Source of the DNA: Hymenopus coronatus | Taxonomy: Eukaryota > Arthropoda > Insecta > Mantodea > Hymenopodidae | Length of the DNA: 64,000 bases | Assembly (NCBI GenBank): GCA_030762935.1 | Contig: CM060899.1 | Coordinates: 18,672,501 to 18,736,500, forward strand | Direction: 5' to 3' | Shown here: in pieces, positions 43,141 to 54,314 of the stretch | Position numbering within the stretch: the first letter of the stretch is position 1 | Layout: the number at the start of each line of letters is the position of its first letter | Position numbers and translations under genes: made by a program | Notes under the pieces: generated by a model | Told to the model about the DNA's origin: nothing | The model's input: the letters and a program-made list of their open reading frames with translations, nothing else | Database searches by the model: none

Positions 43141-43895
43141 TTTAAAAATACTACTACCACCATACGTTTCCTTTTTTTCTAGCAATTACACAGATTTCTT
43201 AATTCAGAATAAAAATACGGCATTAACAACGATGGCATGGAATGAGGTTTCCATTGCATGCATATTCCACCGGGAGAAGCATGTGGACATAGCTTTAAAG
43301 TTCCCGTTTCATTATTTCATATCCTTCCTTCCAGATATTCCATTTAGTACCGTCCATTAGCCCTGCTTTACTCGCCTCTACCCTTTGCATTTTTCCCCTC
43401 ACTCTCTTGGGGAGTGTCTGTGTATGTCTAGGCTGATAGGGTTTTAGTGAAATGCGTGTTTTTGATTGTAGTCCTGCTTCCTTAACCTCAAGGGGGTTTC
43501 CTTGTGCCTCAAAGGGAAGGGGGATGTTTGCTTTCAGCGCTGTTACGTCTGTGCAAATCAGAAGTCTACATGCAAGCCCAGATTTTGGAGCACGCAACGC
43601 TCATGAAACTTTGAGCATTTCCACTGCTGCACTCAATTTGATTCCAGGTAACGGCATAGGATATGGTGCTTGCAGAAGCACACCATACTGAACTTTGTGG
43701 TCAGTGGTGAAGTATGAAGTTGTATTTTGGTTCAGGCATTCCATTTATATCAATTAAATACAGCCAATATATCATTAATAGATTTGTTGCCCGGGAAATA
43801 GTAATAGAAGAGAGAAAGTACCTATGCATTGTGACAATGCCGTCCGTGTACGTGTCAACTCTCAGGGTCAGTCTGGTACGCGACGGTGTTGAGGG
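43141..43895 (-). other. Unassigned region with one minus-strand frame
   Basis: The 100-codon minus frame 43295-43597 (ANIPLPFEAQGNPLEVKEAG, then GTKWNIWKEGYEIM) is basic and unlike element A, and the plus frame 43452-43691 overlaps it. It may be retroelement debris; no family could be named. Confidence 0.3.
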
Positions 43896-44175
43896 AGTAT
43901 AGAGAAGGCAATTGCCCTCCACTTAAAATTTCGTTACCGAGATTTCAAAGGAAATACACGTTTTAGGGTCCTCTGTGTCCAAAAAAGCATTTATGGAAAA
44001 ACGTCCCTGTGTGTCCGTGTGTCCGTGAACACGATAACTCAAAAACGAAAATACCCATAAATACCAAACTTGGTATTTAAGTTTGGTATTTTCCAAGGAT
44101 GTGACACGAAGATTTTGAGAAAAATCTTCCCACCCCAAACTACGCTTTAAATGGAAAACATTTCTAAAATTTTGA
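43896..44175 (-). repeat. Element A 3' third, reversed
   Basis: Begins GTATAGAGAAGGCAATTGCC, so the outer half of the terminal palindrome is missing, and stops at TCTAAAATTTTGATCATG near 44175. Confidence 0.75.
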
Positions 44176-44475
44176 TCATGTCATGGACCCATCACGTTCG
44201 ATATGGACTACAGCAGTCTTGGTCAGCGGTGACGACGTCTTGAAGTTCATTGAGCTTTCTGGTGATGCTGGAGAACTACTCCTCCATTGCAGCTGTTCGG
44301 ACACCAATGTGCAGGACCTCCTGAACCGCATCCCGCGTCGCCACGTCAGTTGGAGTTCCAGCCGTGATGTGCTGATCGGTGTAGTAGTCCGGGTTAGCGG
44401 CACTAGAATCTGGCTGCTACTCGGTAGAGGGGACACGAATCATTACAAACAGTAGTCATTACAAACTAACCAATA
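44176..44475. other. GC-richer block, unassigned
   Basis: Composition is clearly richer in G+C than its surroundings. Overlapping frames exist on both strands (plus 44183-44455, minus 44176-44436), which is expected of GC-rich DNA and not proof of coding. No family recognised. Confidence 0.35.
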
Positions 44476-44619
44476 AACCAATTTATATTTTGAATTATGG
44501 TTATAATTGTAATTTTACTAACTTGAATTGAAGGTCGTCCTATTGAAAATCCTTATATTTTAACAGGACAGATTTTAACTATTTTATATTTCCTTTATTA
44601 TATCTTAAATCCCCTAATT
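44476..44619 (+). pseudogene. Nuclear mitochondrial insert, cytochrome b C-terminus
   Basis: With the invertebrate mitochondrial code (TGA as Trp, ATA as Met) one frame runs uninterrupted for 48 codons. It contains [33 protein letters not shown] and [11 protein letters not shown], the last transmembrane segments of arthropod cytochrome b. The two TGA codons make it untranslatable in the nucleus. Both edges abut non-mitochondrial GC-rich sequence. The preserved frame implies a fairly recent transfer or one from a slowly decaying region. Confidence 0.85.
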
Positions 44620-45150
44620 TGCTCGGTGAAATGTTCTGTGCCATATGTTGTCGGCGGCGAAAACTACGGAGATCGGGCCCAGTGCACTCAGCGCTGTAAG
44701 AGTTGGCGCCGTAGAAGAAGCACCATGGCGGCGAGGAGCTATACCCAAAACAGATGTCGCCCTAAAAAGGGCAACCATGACGCTACGGCAGTTTCCAATT
44801 CGGCCGGGTCTTAGCTCCATCCATACCAGCGGTGTCGGTCCGAGGTCGCAGAAAAGGCGAGTGGTTTTCCATAAAGAAGGCAACCTAGCTGCGCGTCAGG
44901 GAAGAAGTGCCGGCTGGAGAGGTCCCTGGGGACTCCCCGAACCACGGCAATATACCGGGGCGGCGGCGTGGAGGTCGGAGATGGCTGTGGCGTCGGTTCT
45001 GCGGTGACTTTCTTGCCATTCCCCCTCATGAGTATGTGTGTGTGTCTTCTTCCGGAAGGAGAGTATTATCGACGGTCAAACCGCGCGCAAGGAGTCACAT
45101 AGTCCAAGCAGTTCTTCATCTCAACGCGGGGAGCGCTAGGAGTCCGTGAC
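44620..45150. other. GC-richest block of the window, unassigned
   Basis: Open on several frames: plus 44645-45007 and minus 44614-44883 ([40 protein letters not shown]). The minus frame reads more like a protein. It may be an LTR-element or conserved repeat piece; I do not recognise it. Confidence 0.35.
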
Positions 45151-45462
45151 CCAGGTGTAGCTGATTTCCATGGTTTCTACAGGCTATTCTAATGACACCA
45201 CCGGCAAAGAACTATATGTACCAAGCGCATTCACCACCATGGAAGGGTACCATCATCGCAGTCCTTACCAACACTTACAACGCAAGACTGATTGGATGAA
45301 ATGGAGATGAAATAAGGGACAGAAAGCCAGGAGAATGAAGTAACCGTCCAGCATTTGGCTAGTGATCCGGGAAAAACTGAAAAAAACTCATGTTTCAGAG
45401 AAGTAGGCCGCGTGAGTCGAACCCACGATTTCACAAATGATGAAATATAAATATATAAACAT
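45151..45462. other. Unassigned sequence with a tRNA-like end
   Basis: Near 45405-45435 the minus strand has CGTGGGTTCGACTCACGCGG, a B-box-like motif, possibly the end of a SINE. The rest is unassigned. Confidence 0.35.
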
Positions 45463-46250
45463 GTGATGTATTTTATCCACAAGACTTTCTCTAGCTGTTG
45501 TACATACTTTCCTTACGAAAGATTACTCTTTTTATATACATTGCTAATCCAGATAAACAATAGCAGAAATGGCCTTATTACATAGTTGCCTATAAGTAGA
45601 AGTGTCTGTGGACAGCATAGCTCAAAAACGAAAAGACCGTTAAATACCAAACTAGGTATTTAAGTTTGGTATCTTCCAAGGATGCGACACGAATATTTTA
45701 AAGAAAATCTCCCCATCCCAAACTACCTTTTACATGGAAAAAAATTTCGAAAATTTGGTTTTCTCAAAAATGGCTCTAACGATTTTGATTGAAGTCTCTT
45801 ATATTTAAGATATTTACATGCCAAATAAAACGTATATCTTGAATTCTCCTTCAATGTCCTTTTTAGACCTCTTTATTCCTGTTGATTATTAATGACTTTT
45901 GCATACCTGGTAAACTCTAAGGGATATACCACAATTTATATCATGGATATTATTCTGGAGTTTGCCGTTTTCGAGATATTCCTTGTTATTGATTTCAGTT
46001 TTAAAACACTTTGCGGGAACTTGTCCACTTCTGGCCACGCAAAGAAACTGAGTTCAATCCCATAGCAGCCACATTTTAAAACATTTGGCTGTTGGTTTAC
46101 CGTAGTGTATTTCCTTATTTCGCTCCTACTTATAAGGAACTAAGTAATAAGACTTTTTCTGCTAAATGAATGAAGTAGATAGAAGAATAAGCTTATTAAA
46201 AATAATTTTTATAGTGATGCAAAGAAAGTCATCTGGATGGAGCACATCAA
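45463..46250. repeat. Inverted junction of two partial element A copies
   Basis: A forward 5' piece (45463-45602) meets a reversed long piece (45603-46250), which runs from the CA-tract flank to the 5' end (GAGCACATCA). The strand switch occurs at AAGTAGAAGTG|TCTGTGGAC. Confidence 0.75.
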
Positions 46251-46253
46251 TTT

Positions 46254-47073
46254 TACTTTCTCTATACGTACCATTCACATAGTTTATAGAGAAGGTATTG
46301 TATTGCACCCAAAAATTCGATATCGAGATTTCACCTGAAATATTTTTTTGAGAGCCCCTGAATCCAAAACAGCATTTTTAGAAAAATGTTCGTGTGTGTC
46401 TGTCTGTCTGTGTGTGTGCAGCATAGCTCAAAAATGAAAATATCTTAAAAACCAAATTTCGTATCTTCCAAGGATGCGACACGAAGGCTTTCAAGAAAAT
46501 CTCCCTTTACATGGAAAAAATTTCGAAAATTTTGATTTTCTTAAAAATGGCTCCAACGATTTTGATTAAAATCTCGTACATTTAAGATATTTACTTGCCA
46601 AACAAAATATGTATCTTGAATTTTCTGGAAATAGCTTCTGAAGAGTAGTTTATTATGGATGAATTTTACGGACTTTTAAATAACTGCTAAACCGTAAGAG
46701 ATGAACAAAAACTTACTACACAAAACACGTAGAGCACGTTAAAACACACAATTTATACCATATACATTTTTTTCGTGGAGTTCATCTTTTTTTAGACATT
46801 CCTTGTTTTTGGTTTCTGCTATGAAAACCTTATACTTTTCTCATACAGGAATTTGCCAGCAAACAAAGGAACTTCAGTGACATAGCAACCAGCTTTTGAT
46901 TATGACTTTAACTTATGGTACTTCCTTATTTCGCTTCTACTTACAAGGAAGCAAGGAATAAAACTATTCCTGCTAATTTTTTCTGAGTAAATGAAGTATA
47001 TAGAAGCATAAGCTTTTTAAGAATAATTTTTTGCAGAGATGTAGAGAAAGTCATGTGAATGGTACACATCAGA
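46254..47073 (-). mobile_element. Element A, complete copy
   Basis: Directly abuts the previous reversed copy (ATCAATTTTACTTTC), a tail-to-head junction on the minus strand. The 3' palindrome is altered (TACCATTCACATAGTTTATA). Confidence 0.88.
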
Positions 47074-47084
47074 TTTTTTTATGT

Positions 47085-47130
47085 GTGGCAAAAGCACGTT
47101 TGGTCTGTGGACCCGTCCGATTGATGAATA
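47085..47130 (+). repeat. LINE 3' UTR scrap
   Basis: GGCAAAAGCACGTTTGGTCTG and GGACCCGT match the 3' UTR of the LINE at about 12627-12660. Both ends are truncated. Confidence 0.65.
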
Positions 47131-47640
47131 TCTGTTTTCTTCTAAGGAAAAGTTTGCTTCCCGTTTATGTCCTTTAGAGTAGTTTGCCAAAGGAGAGTAT
47201 GGGAGTGAGAGAGAAAGTGGGTTCTAGAGCATCTGCCCTGAACGTTGCCGAGTAACAAAAGAAAAGCGCCCTTTATAGTTTTTCTCTGCAGTTAGAATGG
47301 TCTGTGTTGTAGCTCATAAACATTTATGAGATCTCGGCCGGGGTTCAAGAATTAGTGTGAGGGAAAGCCGCAGCACACAAGTGTGGGATAGAGAGATCCA
47401 ACTTGTGAATAATGAAAGCCTGTTCCCACTTCACAGAAAAAAGGAACTGTCGACTGCTGCAGGGATGATGGATGTTCCTCCTGGAGAGACAGTTCATCAT
47501 CCCAATCATCATCTTCCTGACAGCGAAGTTCATTTCTCAGAATGTACAAGCGTGGGTATATCGACACTCCCTCTCTTTTCTATTTCATCATATCATTTCA
47601 ACTGAGACATAGGAATAAAACACTTACAGGCGACTAAATT
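47131..47640. other. Unassigned sequence
   Basis: About 500 bases with a short GC-balanced frame (47357-47605 plus) that has opposing frames and no family match. Confidence 0.35.
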
Positions 47641-48331
47641 CCCCGAATTGCAGATGTACAGTGTGGTTCTCTCGCTAGAGAACCCAAACTTTTGCCTATA
47701 TTTTGACCATTTATGTGAGTCTTGTAATGAACTTTTGTGTAAATATACCTTGAACTATGCACTGTCACATTCAATGCTAAAAATGATGCCCTCCCACATA
47801 CCGCTCTTACTAGAGGCCCCAAACTTTTGCCTATATTTTGGCCATTTATGAGTTTTGTGATGTATTTTTGTGTACACATATCTTGAACTATGCACTGCTA
47901 CATTCGATGCAGAAAATGGTCCCCTTGCACATACAGGCCTTACTAGAGACACCAAACTTTTGCCTATATTTTGGACATTTGTGTGAGTTTTGTGATGAAT
48001 ATTTGTGAACACATACCTTGAACCTAGCAGTATCACATCCGATGCTGAAAATGGTCCCCTCCCACATACAGCTCTTACTAGAGACCCCAAACTTTTACAT
48101 ATATTTTGACCATTAGTTTCTGATGAACTTTTGTGTACATATACCTTGAACTAAGCACTGTCACATCTGATGCTGAAAATGGTCACCTACCACATACAGT
48201 TCTCACTAGAGACCTCAAATTTTACCTATATTTTGGTCATTTATATGAGTTTTGCGATGAACGTTTGTGTACACATACCTTGAACTATGCAGTGTCACAT
48301 CCGGTGCTAAAAATGGTCCCCTACCACATAT
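47641..48331. repeat. Minisatellite array, ~133-base unit, about five copies
   Basis: The motif AAACTTTTGCCTATATTTT and its variants recur at 47686, 47821, 47954, 48089 and 48217, a spacing of 128-135 bases. Each unit also has CACATACCTTGAACTA and GAAAATGGTCCCCT. Units differ by scattered substitutions, so the array is not freshly homogenised. Its end touches the transposase fragment at 48340. Confidence 0.92.
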
Positions 48332-48339
48332 AGACATTT

Positions 48340-48709
48340 TTGTACACGTCGCTCCAAATTTTGGAATCTTTTATTAAAGTCTCCTCGGTAATAGCTTCAA
48401 TCTCTTGACGTATAGCATCTTTCAACTCTGCAATTGTACGTGGTCTATTTCTGTATCCTTTCCCTTCAGACATCTCCACAGGAAGAAGTCGTGTGTTGTT
48501 AAATCAGGAGATATTGGTGGCCAAAGATTTTTTGAGATGATTTGATCTTTAAAAAAGCTTTCGATTTCTCTCATGCTTGCACGTGACATGTGACTTACTG
48601 TACCATCTTGTTGGAGATATCCACGAGTTAATTCATCATCTGTTAACTGATTGAAACTCGGTGAATATTCTAATGTATTCTTCATAGTATACAGTATTCT
48701 CATGAAAAG
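48340..48709 (-). pseudogene. Tc1/mariner-superfamily transposase C-terminal fragment
   Basis: The minus strand reads RGYLQQDGTVSHMS, FFKDQIISKNLW, PPISPDLTTHDFFLW and RCLKGKDTE, followed by a helical tail (AIRQEIEAITEETLI). These are the second and third catalytic acid regions of a DD-type transposase; about 38 residues separate the two aspartates. The N-terminal half is absent. The tail frame stays open to about 48340 apart from one slip, so decay is moderate. Confidence 0.75.
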
Positions 48710-49571
48710 TCTGATGTGTACCATTCACATGACTTTCTCTATAACCCTGCGACAAATTATTCTTAAAAAGCTTATACTTCTATTTACTTCATGCTAATCA
48801 GAAAAAAATAGCACAAATAGTCTTATTACTTGCTTCCTTGTAAGTAGAAGCGAAATAAGGGAGTGTCATACGTTAAAGTGATAGTCAATAGCTGGTTGCT
48901 ATGTGACTGAAGTTCTTTTGTTTGTATGGACAGGGATTGTTAAATTCCTGTATGTAAAAAGTATGTTTTTGAAAGCTGAAACCAAAAACAATGTATATCT
49001 AAAAAACAATCAACTCCAAGAAAAAATGTACATGACATAAATTGTATGTTTTAAAGTGCTCTGCATTTGTTGTTTGGTAAGTTTTTGTCCATCTCTTACG
49101 GTTTAGCAGATATGCAAAATTCCGTAAAATTGACCCAGAATAAAGTAGTCTACAGAGGCTATACCCATAAAATAAAAACTATACATTTTATTTGTCAGGT
49201 AAATATCTTTAATGTACGAAATTGTTATCAAAATCGTTGGAGCCATTTTTGAGAAAATCAAAATTTTCGAAAAAAGTTCCATGTAAAGAGTAGTTTGGGG
49301 TGGGGGGATTTTTCTCAAAATCTTCGTTTCGTATCACTGGAAGATACTAAACTTCAATATCAAGTTTGGTATTTTACTGACTTTTCGTTTATGAGTTATC
49401 GTGTTCACAGACACACGGACACACGGACACAGGGACCTTTTTCTGAAAATACCTTTTTTTGGATACAGGGGATCCTAAAACGTATTTCCGGTGAAATCTG
49501 GGTATCGAATTTTTTGATGGAGTGCAATACCTTCTCTATACACTATGTACATGGTACGTATAGAGAAAGTA
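48710..49571 (+). mobile_element. Element A, complete copy
   Basis: Starts TCTGATGTGTACCATTCACA after GAAAAG. All landmarks are present; the tract is ACACGGACACACGGACACAG. It ends GTATAGAGAAAGTA. Confidence 0.9.
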
Positions 49572-50104
49572 AACATTTAAAACCATACACAGAACTGCAC
49601 ATGCCAAGGTCAGTGGAACAGTCCAAGCCTATTGGGAGGGGTACACCGTTACATTGTTCAAGGCATGTGTACAAGAATTTTCATCACAAAAGCGATTGGT
49701 TGAAATATGGACGTGGCCTCTAGCGAGAATAATACTGTATTACATTTCAAGATTTTAAGCATTGTAAGGGAATATGTTTCATAGTCGTCTTACCCTGCCC
49801 GTGCTTAGGACAGACACCTCCCTAGAACTTACAGGCGCATGCCTAGGGGTCAGAAGCCTGTCGGGGAGCCAACGGCACAAAACCACAGAATGGAGTAGCT
49901 GGGCCCCTAGCCAGCCTAGGAAGTGGATCATATGAAATGTATGATAGGAAAGGTAATGATGCAGCAATTATTGGAATGAGTGGTGGGGGAAACCGGAGGA
50001 CATGGAGAAAATCCGCCCAGACGCCACTTCGTTCACCATAAATACCATATGTGGATACTTGAGATCGAACCCAGGCTCTGAAGGTGGCGCCTCAATTGAA
50101 GGGC
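49572..50104. other. Unassigned sequence and a reversed SINE-2-like piece
   Basis: Bases about 49978-50100, read on the minus strand, have the GC-rich body and a B-box-like GGTTCGATCTC of the SINE-2 group, with a short tail near GGTTTCCCCC. The preceding 400 bases are unassigned. Confidence 0.45.
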
Positions 50105-51265
50105 GTACATAAGGTAGTTTGGGGAGGGAGGTATTTTTATGAAAATCTTCGCGTGCATCCCTGGGTGCAATACTAAGTTTGGGATTTTACCCACTTTTCG
50201 TTTTTCAGTTACCGTGTTCACAAACACACGGACCTTTCTCTAAAATGCTTTTTATTTTCTCTATACGAACTATGTACATGGTGTACAGAGAAGGTATTGT
50301 ATTGCACCCAAAAATTCGATACCGAGATTTCAACGGAAATATATCTTTTGAGACTCCCTGAATCAAAAGAAAAAAAGCATTTTTAGAATAATGTGCGTGT
50401 GTTTGTCTGTATGTCTGTCTGTCTGTCTGTCTGAATGTGTGTCTGTGGGCAGCATAGCTCAAAAACGAAAAGACCGTTAAAGCCCAAACTTGGTATTTAA
50501 CTTTGGTATCTTCCAAGGATACGACACGAAGATTTTCAAGAAAACCCCCCACCCCAAACTACCCTTTACATGGAACTTTTTTCGAAAATTTTGATTTTCT
50601 TAAAAATGACTAACGATTTTGATTAAAGTATGTATATTAAAGATAATTAATTGACAAATACAATTTAGGTCTTGAATTTTCTGGGAATAGCCTCTGAAGA
50701 CTACTTTATTTTGGATCAATTTTACGGACTTGTGCATAGCTGCTAAACTGTAAGATTTGGACAAAAACTTACTGCACAGAAAATGTAGCTCACGATAAAA
50801 CACACAATTTATTGCCTATACATATTTTCGTGGAGTTGGTCGTTTTTAAGATAATCCTGGTTTTTTGTTTCAGCTCTGAAAAACCTAAACTTTTCTCATA
50901 CAGGAACTTGTTAACTCCTGTCATACAAAGAAAGGAACTTCAGTTACATAGCACCCTGCTTTTGGCTAATACTTTAACCTATGATACTTCCTTATTTCCC
51001 TGCTACTTACAAGGAAGCAAGTAATTAGACTATTTCTGCTCATTTTTCTCGATTAGCATGAAGTAAATAGTATCCTAAGCTTTTCAATTACATATTCTTA
51101 AGAGATGTAGAGAAAGTCATGTGACTGGAACACATCAGATTTTTTTGGTTACAGGGGACACTAAAAGATGGGTGAAATATTCTTGTGAAAACTCGGTATC
51201 CAATTTTTGGGTGGAATACAAAATCTTCTCTATACACTATGTGCATAGTTCATATAAAGAAAGTA
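50105..51265 (+). mobile_element. Element A copy (3' part) hosting a reversed copy
   Basis: Forward text from AAGGTAGTTTGGGGAGG to TAAAATGCTTTT is interrupted at about 50252 and continues at 51141 with TTTTTTGGTTACAGGGGAC, reaching a 3' end CATATAAAGAAAGTA. Confidence 0.8.
50253..51139 (-). mobile_element. Element A, complete copy inserted in another copy
   Basis: Starts TATTTTCTCTATACGAAC and ends GGAACACATCAGA. It lies in the T-run of the host copy's AAATGCTTTTTTTGG, the same site and relative orientation as the insertion at 55151. Confidence 0.9.
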
Positions 51266-52294
51266 AAAATAGATACGAGGTGTCCCAACTGCACCGTGTT
51301 TGATGTCTGCAGGGTACCCTTGATACGTAAATTTTTTCTCGATTATCATTAAGTAAAAAACTCTGATGTATTTCATTCACATGACTTTCTCTACAAATTA
51401 TTTTTAAAAAGCGTATGCTTCTATTTACTTCCTGCTAATCGAGAAAACAATAGCAGAAATGGTTTAATTACTTGCTTCCTTGTACGTAGAAGCAAAATAA
51501 GGGAATACCATAGGTTAAAATGATAATCAAAAGCTGATTGCTATGTGACTGAAGTTCCTTTGATTGTATGGACACGAGTTCACAAAGTCCTGTATGAGAA
51601 AAGTATAAGTTGTTTATAGCTGAAACCAAAAACAAGGAATATCTCAAAAACAATCAACTCCACGAAAAAATATATATTATAACATAAATCGTGTGTTTTA
51701 TAGTGCTCTATATTTGCTGTGTGGTAAGTTTCTGTCCATCTCTTACGGTTATACAAAATTCCGTAAAATTGACCCGGAATAAAGTAGTCTTCAGAGACTA
51801 TTTCCAGAAAATTCAAAATATACATTTTATTTGTCAGGTAAATATCTTTAATATACGATATTTTAATCAAAATCTTTACAGCTATTTTTTAGAAAATCAA
51901 AATGTTCGAAAAAAGTTCCATGTAAAGGGTAGTTTGGGGTGGGGAGATTTTTCTCAAAATGTTCCTGTCGCATCCCTGGAAGATACTAAACTTAAATACC
52001 AAGTTTGGTATTTAACCGGCTTTTCAGTTTTGAGTTATCGTGTTCATAGACTCACACACATACACACACGGAACTTTTTCTGAAAATACTTTCTTTGGAT
52101 ACAGGGGACCCTAAAACAGATATTTCCGGTGAAATCTCGGTATCGAATTTTTTGGTGGAGTCCAATACCTTCTCTATACACTATGTACATAGTAAGAGAA
52201 AGTAAAAATAGATACGAGGTGTCCCAACTGCACCGTGTTTGATGTCTGCAGGGTACCCTTGATGCGTAATTTTTTTCTCGGTTATCATTAAGTA
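51266..52294 (+). repeat. Direct duplication of an element A flank
   Basis: An ~85-base segment beginning AGATACGAGGTGTCCCAACT and ending in TCATTAAGTAAAA occurs at 51271 and again at 52210, a period of 939 bases. Both copies follow an element A 3' end, and a whole element A copy lies between them. Confidence 0.85.
51362..52204 (+). mobile_element. Element A, complete copy
   Basis: Starts TCTGATGTATTTCATTCACA. The palindrome's right arm is shortened (ACTATGTACATAGTAAGAG). Confidence 0.88.
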
Positions 52295-52373
52295 AAATAA
52301 GAATACATTTTTTAACGTTAATGTATTGCAGAGATGTAGAGAAAGTCATGTGAATAGGAAACATAAGATTTTT
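52272..52373 (-). repeat. Element A 5'-end fragment
   Basis: Reversed first ~100 bases, from TTTTTTCTCGGTTATC to GGAAACATAAGA. Confidence 0.65.
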
Positions 52374-52787
52374 AGTTTTAAATGGGCTTAGATTGATATT
52401 CGCTCAACGCAGAGCTGCAGCATATGAAATATTCGGTAGCAACTTCATTTTTCAGCCAAGAAGCACTTTCCTTAAGTTTGCCTTTTGCTGCATTAAAGCG
52501 ACATTTGACTGTGAAAGGGCTCAATTTTCTGCAGCGTTGGGCGGGAATAAAAGGAAGCCAATGAAATTAGGCTCCAAGCCAAAATTATACTAGAGCTGAC
52601 AAAAGAGCATCGCCGCACATTAACCAAATAACTACCAAACTTCTGCTCCTTTACCACTTAATGCTAAGAATGTCTTTCTAAGATCTTAATGACCGGGCAG
52701 TAGTTTGGTATTGTTTACTTTCCCGGTTCTAATCTCAGTATAGAACACAGTGTTATGAAATTTGACCAGAAATTGGAAACATAAACC
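52374..52787. other. Unassigned sequence
   Basis: About 410 bases with no recognised repeat. The short frame 52393-52593 has no family match. Confidence 0.4.
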
Positions 52788-52812
52788 CTTTCTCTACACG
52801 TGCTAGTGTTTA

Positions 52813-53144
52813 GAATGAATGAATAATAAGTGTATTTATTGACTTAACAATGCAATGGGTCCACAGACCCTTTTGTGATGCAATATTAAAACAGCAACGA
52901 AAAATCTGATGTGTACCATTCACATGACTATCTCTATATCACTACAACAAATTATTCTTAAAAAGCTTATACTTCTATTTTTTACCTGGCTAGAAGCCCG
53001 AGAAGATTTTGAATTAACACGTCGCCAGGAAAGCTTCAGTTCTTATTTTAAACCAAGTTTGGTATTTTACCGACTTTTCATTTTTGAGCTGTCGTGTTCA
53101 CAGGCACACGGACACACGAACACACTGACACACGGACACACGGA

Positions 53145-53188
<44 letters not shown>

Positions 53189-53797
53189 GCGCGCGCGTGC
53201 GGATCTTTTTGTGAAAATGCTTTTTTTGGATATTGGGGACCCTAAAAAATATATTTCCAATGAAATCTCGGTATGGAATTTTTTGGTGGAGTGCAATACC
53301 TTCTCTATACACTATGTACATAGTGCGTATAGAGAAAGTAAAAAGAATTAAAAGAGTAAACACGAAAATAAGGAGACAAAGTGATAGGCAATAAAAAGCA
53401 ATATCAAAATAACAACAAAGAATTAAAAGAATAAACACGAAAATAAAAAGACAAAGATAATTAAATACACCAATTCAAATTTACAGCACACAGTACACCT
53501 TATTCAAAACCATAAATGTACACTCTTATAATAGATAAATACACTTATAAGAAATATGTACACGTAATATAAAACCATAACACAACAAGGACCTAAAATA
53601 TATGTAGTAACGTTTGTTTAGCTATTCTTATCCCTCCCTCTTCTCTATTGGCAGCCTTAAGTATAAATTTACCTAGCTCGTCCACTTCTGCCGAGCCTGC
53701 CAGTAGCGTCCAACATGCTTTTAGCTCTACATTCGTGGTGGTAAAGAATCCCAGTACATATTTTTTCCGCCGTACCCCTACATCTTGCCAAGACGTT
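52813..53797 (-). pseudogene. 5'-truncated LINE fragment with an element A inside
   Basis: Same family as the full-length LINE. The minus strand near 53640-53790 encodes FFTTTNVELKACWTLLAG and LGKFILKA, and the 3' UTR runs leftward to AATGAATGAATAATAAGTG. An element A copy interrupts the UTR at 52905-53340. The three layers give the order element A, then LINE, then element A. Confidence 0.85.
52905..53340 (+). mobile_element. Internally deleted element A with foreign filler
   Basis: The 5' ~75 bases and the 3' ~280 bases flank a ~70-base segment (about 52983-53052, CCTGGCTAGAAGCCCGAGAA ... CGTCGCCAGGAAAGC) absent from all other copies. The CA tract (53148-53200) is long and ends in (GC)n. 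Confidence 0.8.
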
Positions 53798-54116
53798 TTA
53801 GGTCCCCCTGTATTAAAAAAAAATATTTTAGAAAAAGGCACGTGTACCTGTGTACACGATATCTCAAAAAAGAAAAGTCGTTATAATATTAAACTTGGTA
53901 TTTAAGTTTGGTGTTCCAAGGATGCAACACGAAGATTTTCAAGAAAATACATCCACCCCGAACTAACCCTTACATGGAACTTTTTTTCGAATATTTTCAT
54001 TTTCTCAAAAATGGCTCTGACGATTTAGATTAAAATACGGTAGGGTAAAGATATTTATATGGAAAATAAAAATTTTATCTTGTATTTTCTGGGAATAGCT
54101 TCCAAAGATCTCTTTT

Positions 54117-54268
54117 TACTTTCTCCATACGCACTATGTACATAGTGTATAGTGTATAGAGAAAGTATTGCACTCCACCAAAAAATTCGATACCGAGATT
54201 TCACCGGAAATATATGTTTTAGGGTCCCCAATATCCAAAAAAAGAATTTTCACAAAAAGGTCCGCGTG

Positions 54269-54314
<46 letters not shown>

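Larger units (their letters stand above)
52788..54110 (-). mobile_element. Element A copy split by a LINE fragment
   Basis: The reversed 3' end is 52788-52812 (CTTTCTCTACACGTGCTAGT). The copy resumes near 53798 with TTTTAGGTCCCCCTGTATT and is cut at 54110 by the next copy. Confidence 0.75.

Noticed and set aside
43295..43691. Host gene exon candidates on both strands
   Set aside because: Overlapping opposing frames, no splice signals that can be matched and no family resemblance; kept only as unassigned sequence.
47641..48331. CRISPR-like array
   Set aside because: The repeats are long, contiguous and diverged with no unique spacers, and the DNA is eukaryotic. It is a minisatellite.
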